A stretch of 11,370 bases of DNA from Rhodocyclaceae bacterium (GTDB taxonomy: Bacteria > Pseudomonadota > Gammaproteobacteria > Burkholderiales > Rhodocyclaceae): positions 1 through 11,370 of the forward strand of contig PNJM01000056.1 in assembly GCA_013821865.1 (NCBI GenBank), in the 5' to 3' direction. Position 1 is the first letter of the stretch, and each line of letters begins with the position of its first letter. Under the pieces are notes generated by a model. It worked only from the letters and a program-made list of their open reading frames with translations, did no database searches and had not been told where the DNA came from. The position numbers and the translations under genes are program-made. Shown one piece after another: positions 6,052 through 11,370 of the stretch.

Positions 6052-7518
6052 ATGAACAAGACCGGACGGAACGATCCCTGCCCGTGCGGCAGTGGCAAGA
6101 AGTACAAGCATTGCTGCGCGAACGCGCAGGGGGCGGCCCCGCCCGAGGACCTGCAATGGCGGCGGGTACGCCGGGCCATCGAGAACATGGCGGCCACCCT
6201 GCTACGCTACGGCCAGGAGCGCTACGGCCCGGCCCTGCTCGATGAAGCCTGGTATCTGTTCAGCCTGACCGAGGATGCCGAACCCTTCTCGCCGGAAACG
6301 CAGCACATGCCGGTGTTCATGCCCTGGCTGTTCTTCGACTGGCTGCCCGACCCCAGGGATGCCGACGTCAACCCGGCGGCGCTGGACGGACTGACGCTGG
6401 CACAGGCCTATCTGCGCGACCGCGGGCGGCGCATCGACCCTCTGCTCGGCGAATACCTGCAGGCCTGCTGCGAAGCGCCGTTCAGTTTCTACGACGTGGT
6501 ATCGGTGCGGCCGGGCAGCGGCTTCGTCGCGCGCGACATTTTCAACGGCACGGAGATCGACGTCTCCGAGCGCTCGGCCTCGACGCAGATGCAGGCCGGG
6601 GACATCCTCTTCGCCAAGATCGCCTGCCTGAGGGACTTGGCCCTGCTGGAGGGCTTGTCGCCGGTGTGCATCCCGCCCGATCGTCGCGAGCCGATCCTTT
6701 TCGTGCGCAAGCGCATGGCGCGGAAGAAAGGGCCGATCACCCCGGATCGGCTGCGGGAATGGGGCCTCGAACTGCTCGGCGCCTATCATGAAATCGTCGA
6801 GCCGATACTGAATCCGCGCCTGCCGGTATTGCAGAACACCGACGGCGATCCGTTCGTGCAGCACACCCTGGTCTACGACATCGAATCGCCGCAAGCGGCC
6901 TTCGATGCCCTGGCCGATCTGTGCATCGTGGCCAGCCCGGACGAGCTGCTGGAGGATGCAACGCGGGATGACGACGGACGCCTCACCGGCATTGCATTCG
7001 ACTGGCAGAAGGCCGGCAACAAAAAGCACAAGAGTTGGAGCAACACCGTCATGGGCCGCATTGCCATCGACGGCACGCGCCTGTCGGCCGAGGTGAATTC
7101 CGAGAAACGCGCAACGCAATTCCGCGGAATCATGAGCGCACGCCTGCCCGGTGCGCGCTACCGGACGACCTCCATCCAGTCCACCGAGGCAATGCTCGCC
7201 GAGGCGGCAAGCCGTTCGCCAACGACCGGCGAACGGCAGGCGGCAAAGGAGGCCGAGGACCTCAGCGCGCTGCCCGAGGTGCAGGCACTGCTGGCCGAGG
7301 AAATGCGCCGCCACTACCGCGAATGGCTGGATATGAAAATCCCGCTACTCGGCAACAAGACACCGCGCCAGGCGGTACGAAGCCGCGACGGGCGGGAACT
7401 GGTCGAGGGCATGTTGCTGCAGATCGAGCGCCAAATCGAACAGCAGCCGCAGCTGGATCCGGCCATCGTGCGGGAGATGCGGGAGTCGCTTGGACTGCAG
7501 CAAGCGCGTCTTCTGTAA
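6052..7518 (+). CDS. SEC-C zinc-motif protein of unknown function
   Basis: Protein of 488 residues. The extreme N-terminus GRNDPCPCGSGKKYKHCC is a SEC-C motif (CxCx8CC; C10, C12, C21, C22), the zinc-binding element at the SecA C-terminus that is also attached to many unrelated proteins. The remainder has no signal peptide or membrane segment and should be cytoplasmic. Near the C-terminus (about 432-460) is a block PLLGNKTPRQAV followed by RDGRELVEGMLLQIE, a pattern I associate with other SEC-C proteins. The middle (DPFVQHTLVYDIESPQ; IAFDWQKAGNKKHKSW) is not recognised. The start at 6052 is preferred over in-frame ATGs at 5998 and 6001 because it puts the SEC-C motif at the usual extreme N-terminus; no candidate has a good Shine-Dalgarno. 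Its stop overlaps the upstream part of the ahcY promoter region. Any methyl-cycle role is speculation from location. Confidence 0.8.
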   Translation: MNKTGRNDPCPCGSGKKYKHCCANAQGAAPPEDLQWRRVRRAIENMAATLLRYGQERYGPALLDEAWYLFSLTEDAEPFSPETQHMPVFMPWLFFDWLPDPRDADVNPAALDGLTLAQAYLRDRGRRIDPLLGEYLQACCEAPFSFYDVVSVRPGSGFVARDIFNGTEIDVSERSASTQMQAGDILFAKIACLRDLALLEGLSPVCIPPDRREPILFVRKRMARKKGPITPDRLREWGLELLGAYHEIVEPILNPRLPVLQNTDGDPFVQHTLVYDIESPQAAFDALADLCIVASPDELLEDATRDDDGRLTGIAFDWQKAGNKKHKSWSNTVMGRIAIDGTRLSAEVNSEKRATQFRGIMSARLPGARYRTTSIQSTEAMLAEAASRSPTTGERQAAKEAEDLSALPEVQALLAEEMRRHYREWLDMKIPLLGNKTPRQAVRSRDGRELVEGMLLQIERQIEQQPQLDPAIVREMRESLGLQQARLL

Positions 7519-7541
7519 CGACGACCGAGCCGGCGTATAAT
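7513..7541 (+). promoter_or_regulatory. Promoter for ahcY and its riboswitch
   Basis: A perfect -10 TATAAT (7536-7541) puts the start near 7548, just before the first base of the SAH aptamer at 7550. The -35 region (about 7513-7518, CTGTAA) is poor and overlaps the stop codon of the SEC-C gene. The exact match between -10 placement and aptamer start supports the call. Confidence 0.65.
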
Positions 7542-7549
7542 CGCGGCTT

Positions 7550-7617
7550 CCGAGGAGCGCTGCGAGGCGCCGTTTCATGCGGCCCCCAGGCTCGGAATTC
7601 TTCAAACGGCGCTCACC
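7550..7617 (+). ncRNA. SAH riboswitch aptamer
   Basis: The sequence matches the SAH riboswitch consensus: CCGAGGAGCGCTGC at the 5' end, CCAGGCTCGGA in the middle and AACGGCGCTCACC at the 3' end. Visible pairings are CCGAG (7550-7554) with CTCGG (7591-7595) and GAGCGC (7555-7560) with GCGCTC (7609-7614). These two cross and so form the expected pseudoknot. A variable hairpin lies between them (GCCG 7569-7572 with CGGC 7580-7583). The family binds S-adenosylhomocysteine, discriminates against SAM, and switches on SAH-recycling genes such as ahcY, the gene that follows here. Confidence 0.95.
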
Positions 7618-7695
7618 TCAATCCGTGCCGGGCACGGGATGGCCGGTGAGCGCGAAATCCCTCCCCCATTCCCCCGGCTGCTTTGACAAGGAGCC
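7609..7695 (+). promoter_or_regulatory. Probable expression platform of the SAH riboswitch
   Basis: The aptamer's 3' strand GCGCTCACC (7609-7617) is perfectly complementary to GGTGAGCGC (7645-7653), an alternative to the pseudoknot; hairpin CCGTGC/GCACGG (7623-7628 with 7632-7637) lies inside that helix. The Shine-Dalgarno AAGGAG (7688-7693) can be hidden in a hairpin, GGCT (7676-7679) with AGCC (7692-7695) plus CTT (7681-7683) with AAG (7688-7690). TGGCCGG (7640-7646) can pair with CCGGCTG (7674-7680) and so break the hairpin. No U-rich terminator is present, which favours translational control. Hand-folded only. Confidence 0.5.
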
Positions 7696-7699
7696 AGAC

Positions 7700-9129
<1,430 letters not shown>

Positions 9130-9133
<4 letters not shown>

Positions 9134-9158
9134 CGCGGCGCCACTGCGGAACCATAAT
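9130..9158 (+). promoter_or_regulatory. Sigma-70 promoter of the toxin-antitoxin pair
   Basis: -35 TTGACG (9130-9135), 17-nt spacer, -10 CATAAT (9153-9158). Each hexamer matches consensus at 5 of 6. The -35 overlaps the ahcY stop codon (9131-9133) and the -10 lies inside the first operator box, so the antitoxin complex would block it directly. Transcription should start near 9165. Confidence 0.65.
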
Positions 9159-9184
9159 GGAGCCATATGGGTTCCATAATGGAG
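9148..9184. promoter_or_regulatory. Three-box operator for the antitoxin
   Basis: CCATAATGG (9152-9160), CCATATGG (9163-9170) and CCATAATGG (9174-9182) begin exactly 11 bp apart, so all face the same side of the helix. The outer boxes are identical over 11 nt (CCATAATGGAG). GGAACC (9148-9153) and GGTTCC (9170-9175) form an additional inverted repeat. The boxes cover the -10 and the Shine-Dalgarno region. Ribbon-helix-helix antitoxins typically bind such short phased palindromes cooperatively. Confidence 0.7.
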
Positions 9185-9193
9185 GTTATCGTC

Positions 9194-9490
9194 ATGCCCA
9201 GCCTGTCGATCAAGGATGTCCCCGAGCCCCTGCTGGAAGCGATTCGCCGGCGGGCCACGCGCAATCACCGCTCCCTGCAGGGCGAGTTGATGGCGCTCAT
9301 CACGCAGGCGGCAGCCGAAGAACCGGCATCGGAACACCTCGCACCGACGCAGTCGGGAATCGGTACAAGGCGTCCGAAGCTCAAAACCATCGAGCAGATC
9401 GCCGCCGAGCACCGCGCCCGCTGGCCGCAACCTTTCGCCAGCGGGCCGCGCGCGGTGGACATCGTTCGCGCCGACAGGGACGCGCGATGA
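9194..9490 (+). CDS. FitA-like ribbon-helix-helix antitoxin
   Basis: Antitoxin of 98 residues. The N-terminal MPSLSIKDVPEPLLEAIRRR followed by ATRNHRSLQGELMALI is a FitA/Arc-type ribbon-helix-helix DNA-binding domain (about residues 1-42): one beta strand, two helices, and the typical Arg-Ser-Leu turn. After a linker rich in Ala, Glu, Pro and Thr, the C-terminal AVDIVRADRDAR (87-98) resembles the segment that inserts into the PIN toxin. The start at 9194 is preferred to upstream in-frame ATGs at 9167 and 9179 because GGAGG (9181-9185) lies 8 nt before it and the RHH strand starts at once. The stop overlaps the toxin start by 4 nt (ATGA). It probably represses its own promoter through the three boxes just upstream, and neutralises the adjacent nuclease. 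Confidence 0.88.
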   Translation: MPSLSIKDVPEPLLEAIRRRATRNHRSLQGELMALITQAAAEEPASEHLAPTQSGIGTRRPKLKTIEQIAAEHRARWPQPFASGPRAVDIVRADRDAR

Positions 9491-9918
9491 CGCAGCCGAT
9501 CTTCGTCGCCGAACCGCCCGCGCCCTATCGCATGCACCCCCCGCTGGTGGTCGATTGCAGCATGCTGGCGGCCGCCCTGTTCGACGAGCCCGAGCGCGAT
9601 GCCGCAGTCGGACGCATGGCTGGATGCGAACTTTTCGCGCCCTATCTCCTGGATTTCGAGATCGCCAGCGTGGCCCTGAAAAAATCGCGGCAAGGGCTGG
9701 GCGAGGTCGCTGCCTGCGGTCTCGCCGACTACACGGCGCTGCCGCTCAAGCGCCGTCCGGTCGATATCGAAGCGCAAATGGCTCTCGCCCTGCGCTACGA
9801 TCTCACCGCTTACGATGCGGCCTACCTCTGGCTGGCCGCCGACCTGAAGGCGCCGCTCGCCACCCTCGACCGCCGGCTGGGCGAGGCCGCGCAGCGCCAT
9901 CTGCAGTCCCTGGAGTGA
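9487..9918 (+). CDS. VapC/FitB-like PIN-domain toxin
   Basis: Predicted Mg-dependent ribonuclease toxin of 143 residues with a PIN fold. The four conserved acidic residues are visible: D23 in LVVDCSML, E58 in LLDFEIASV, D110 in LTAYDAAYLWLA and D128 in LATLDRRL. This is a full active site, so the toxin should be functional. VapC enzymes usually cut specific tRNAs or rRNA; the target here is unknown. About 16 residues precede the first PIN strand, and M16 (MHPPLVVD) is an alternative start. The ATGA overlap with the antitoxin favours the first ATG and gives coupled translation. The next gene, metF, begins 10 nt after the stop, so toxin and metF share a transcript. The pair sits between two housekeeping methyl-cycle genes, an unusual place for a mobile accessory module. 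Confidence 0.9.
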   Translation: MTQPIFVAEPPAPYRMHPPLVVDCSMLAAALFDEPERDAAVGRMAGCELFAPYLLDFEIASVALKKSRQGLGEVAACGLADYTALPLKRRPVDIEAQMALALRYDLTAYDAAYLWLAADLKAPLATLDRRLGEAAQRHLQSLE

Positions 9919-9928
9919 CTTCGCTGCC

Positions 9929-10759
9929 ATGAAACCCGAGATCTCCTTCGAGTTCTTTCCCCCGCAGACGGCGGAGGGCGCCGAAAAGCTGCGCGCCACG
10001 CGCCGGCAGCTGGCGCAGCTGAAGCCGGCCTTCTTCTCGTGCACTTTCGGCGCCGGCGGCTCGACGCGCGACCGCACGCTGGAGACGGTGCTGGAGATCC
10101 AGGGCGAAGGCCACCCGGCGGCGCCGCACCTTTCCTGCATCGGTTCGACGCGCGGGAATGTGCGCGCCGTGCTCGACCGCTACAAGGCGGCCGGCATCCG
10201 GCGCATCGTCGCGCTGCGCGGCGATCTGCCCTCGGGCATGGCCGATCCGGGCGAGTTCCGCTACGCCAACGAGCTGGTGGAATTCATCCGCGCCGAGACC
10301 GGCGACTGGTTCCACATCGAGGTGGCCGCCTACCCCGAGTACCACCCGCAGGCGAAGAGCCCGCGCGAGGATCTGGAGAACTTCAAGCGCAAGGTAGACG
10401 CCGGCGCGAACTCGGCCATCACGCAATACTTCTTCAATGCCGACGCCTACACGCACTTCGTGGACTCGGCCCGGGCGCTGGGCGCCACCCTGCCCATCGT
10501 GCCCGGCATCATGCCGATCGCCAGCTACTCCAAGCTGGCGCGCTTCTCGGATGCCTGCGGTGCCGAGATTCCGCGCTGGATCAGGAGAAAGCTGGAGAGC
10601 TTCGGCGACGACACGGCGTCGATACGCTCGTTCGGCCTCGATGTGGTGACGGAACTGTGCGACCGGCTGCTCGCCGGCGGCGCGCCGGGCCTGCACTTCT
10701 ACACGCTCAACCAGGCCGGATTGACGTCGACGATCTGGCAGCGGCTGGGGCTATCCTAA
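9929..10759 (+). CDS. metF: 5,10-methylenetetrahydrofolate reductase
   Basis: FAD-dependent cytoplasmic enzyme that reduces methylene-THF to 5-methyl-THF, the methyl donor for methionine synthase. It has 276 residues, in the usual range for bacterial MetF. Hallmarks are SFEFFPPQT near the N-terminus with the catalytic Glu (E8), TFGAGGSTRDRT (39-50), HLSCIG (67-72), ALRGDLP (95-101), GANSAITQYFFNADAY near the middle and PIVPGIMPI. The C-terminal GLHFYTLNQA is also typical. The start follows the toxin gene by 10 nt. A GGAG at 9912-9915, within the toxin's last codons, lies 13 nt upstream and is a weak Shine-Dalgarno, so coupling to toxin translation is possible. I see no room for a private promoter. 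Expression should come from the ahcY riboswitch promoter by read-through, from the toxin-antitoxin promoter, or both. Its stop overlaps the convergent TonB-like gene by 4 nt. Confidence 0.97.
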   Translation: MKPEISFEFFPPQTAEGAEKLRATRRQLAQLKPAFFSCTFGAGGSTRDRTLETVLEIQGEGHPAAPHLSCIGSTRGNVRAVLDRYKAAGIRRIVALRGDLPSGMADPGEFRYANELVEFIRAETGDWFHIEVAAYPEYHPQAKSPREDLENFKRKVDAGANSAITQYFFNADAYTHFVDSARALGATLPIVPGIMPIASYSKLARFSDACGAEIPRWIRRKLESFGDDTASIRSFGLDVVTELCDRLLAGGAPGLHFYTLNQAGLTSTIWQRLGLS

Positions 10760-11328
10760 CGCAATCGGAACCGCACCGGCAGCAGCACCTCTCGCCCCGC
10801 GCCGCGCCCCGAAGGAAGCACCCCTGGGGTGCCCGGCAAGGAGCGCACGGTCCGCGCCGCGCGCACGGCGGCCTCGTCGAGGATGGCGTGGCCGCTGCCG
10901 CGCTCGACGCGCGCGGCAACGACATTGCCGGCGTCGTCGAGGAAGAGCAGCACCAGCGTTTCGCCCTCCCATCCGCGCGCGATCGCTTCCGGCGGGTAAA
11001 GCAGGCTGCGCGCAACCTGTGCGGAGGCCTGTCTGACAGTCTCCTCGACCGGGTCGGCGCGCCGCTTCGACACCGATCCCTTGCCGGAGGACTGCGCGTC
11101 GGCCGGAACACGCGCTTGCGGTGACGGCCTGGGTGGCTCGGGCAGGAAGAGCGGCGGCTGGGCTTGCGCCTGCCGCGAGGGGGATGCCAGCACCGTGTCC
11201 AGCATGACTTTGGCCGGCCGTTCGCGCGACTGCGGCTGCCCCAGGCCGGCCCAGAGCAGCGTTACCGCGACATGCAGCAGCAGGGACAGCAGGAGCGCCA
11301 GGGCAAATGAAGTTTCCGGCCGCTTCAT
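10756..11328 (-). CDS. TonB-like energy transducer, C-terminal TonB domain
   Basis: Protein of 190 residues with the TonB layout. A short cytoplasmic N-terminus (KRPETS) leads into one membrane helix (about residues 8-28, FALALLLSLLLHVAVTLLWA, with the His often found in TonB anchors). A Pro-rich periplasmic linker follows (about 55-75, PPLFLPEPPRPSPQ). The C-terminal domain (about 105-190) contains LLYPPEAIARGWEGETLVLL, then DDAGNVVAARVERGSG, ILDEAAVRAAR and VLLPVRFRL, the usual TonB_C pattern. Such proteins pass proton-motive energy from ExbB/ExbD to outer-membrane receptors, or act in other envelope-spanning roles. No exbB or exbD is in view, and the protein is shorter than classical TonB. 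The ATG overlaps the stop of the upstream gene (ATGA), and the 3' end overlaps the metF stop by 4 nt. Confidence 0.88.
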   Translation of the reverse strand: MKRPETSFALALLLSLLLHVAVTLLWAGLGQPQSRERPAKVMLDTVLASPSRQAQAQPPLFLPEPPRPSPQARVPADAQSSGKGSVSKRRADPVEETVRQASAQVARSLLYPPEAIARGWEGETLVLLFLDDAGNVVAARVERGSGHAILDEAAVRAARTVRSLPGTPGVLPSGRGAGREVLLPVRFRLR

Positions 11329-11369
11329 GGGAAAATGGCCGCCTTGGCAATTTCGAACATGACCCGCAG
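11325..11369 (-). CDS. C-terminal end of an unidentified gene (14 codons in window)
   Basis: Reading leftward from the window edge, an open frame encodes LRVMFEIAKAAIFP and ends in TGA (11325-11327), overlapping the TonB-like start codon as ATGA. A 4-nt overlap with a credible start and a protein-like composition suggest a real upstream gene in the same operon. Too little is present to name a family. Confidence 0.5.
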   Translation of the reverse strand: MRVMFEIAKAAIFP

Positions 11370-11370
11370 A

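Noticed and set aside
7683..7688. Perfect -35 hexamer TTGACA just before the ahcY start
   Set aside because: No -10 at 16-18 nt downstream, and it would lie in the leader after the riboswitch. It forms part of the Shine-Dalgarno hairpin instead.
7577..7699. In-frame ATG 41 codons upstream of the chosen ahcY start
   Set aside because: It lies inside the SAH aptamer, lacks a Shine-Dalgarno and would add residues unrelated to the family. The ATG at 7700 has AAGGAG at proper spacing.
9148..9184. Short CRISPR-like or insertion-sequence-end repeat
   Set aside because: The 8-9-bp palindromic boxes at 11-bp steps next to an RHH antitoxin are far better explained as an operator. There are no spacers and no transposase.

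Overview
The window is GC-rich (clearly above 60% by eye), gene-dense and entirely bacterial. Protein style, gene order and the S-adenosylhomocysteine (SAH) riboswitch in front of ahcY point to a betaproteobacterium, probably of the Rhodocyclales / Azoarcus-Thauera type. That placement is inferred from the families seen, not measured.

Left part, minus strand (about 4351 down to 1): one tightly packed operon. In transcription order it holds two LpxL-type lipid A acyltransferase genes, a small CoA-binding (YccU-type) protein, dapF, a DUF484 protein, and the N-terminal two thirds of xerC, cut by the window edge. Several junctions overlap by 4-7 bases or nearly touch. The two acyltransferase genes meet at a 7-bp tandem repeat whose copy number decides whether they are separate or fused.

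Centre, plus strand (4330 to 10759): the methyl cycle. metK makes S-adenosylmethionine, ahcY clears SAH, and metF supplies 5-methyl-THF for methionine regeneration. metK diverges from the lpxL operon through two interlocked promoters and has a leader of about 140 nt in which the ribosome binding site is paired into a layered hairpin. Between metK and ahcY are a gene-poor stretch with a DUF2283 remnant and a gene for a SEC-C zinc-motif protein of unknown role. ahcY is preceded by a textbook SAH riboswitch with a plausible hand-folded expression platform. Between ahcY and metF sits a FitA/VapC-type toxin-antitoxin pair with its own promoter and three operator boxes spaced exactly 11 bp apart. 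metF starts only 10 nt after the toxin gene, so it appears to depend on transcription through this module.

Right end, minus strand (11369 to 10756): a TonB-like periplasmic-bridge protein, convergent with metF and overlapping it by 4 nt at the stop codons, preceded by the last 14 codons of an unidentified gene. I found no tRNA, rRNA, CRISPR array or insertion sequence.

The most interesting material is regulatory: the metK leader, the riboswitch expression platform, the toxin-antitoxin pair wired into the methyl-cycle operon, and the slip-prone repeats in the lipid A acyltransferase genes.
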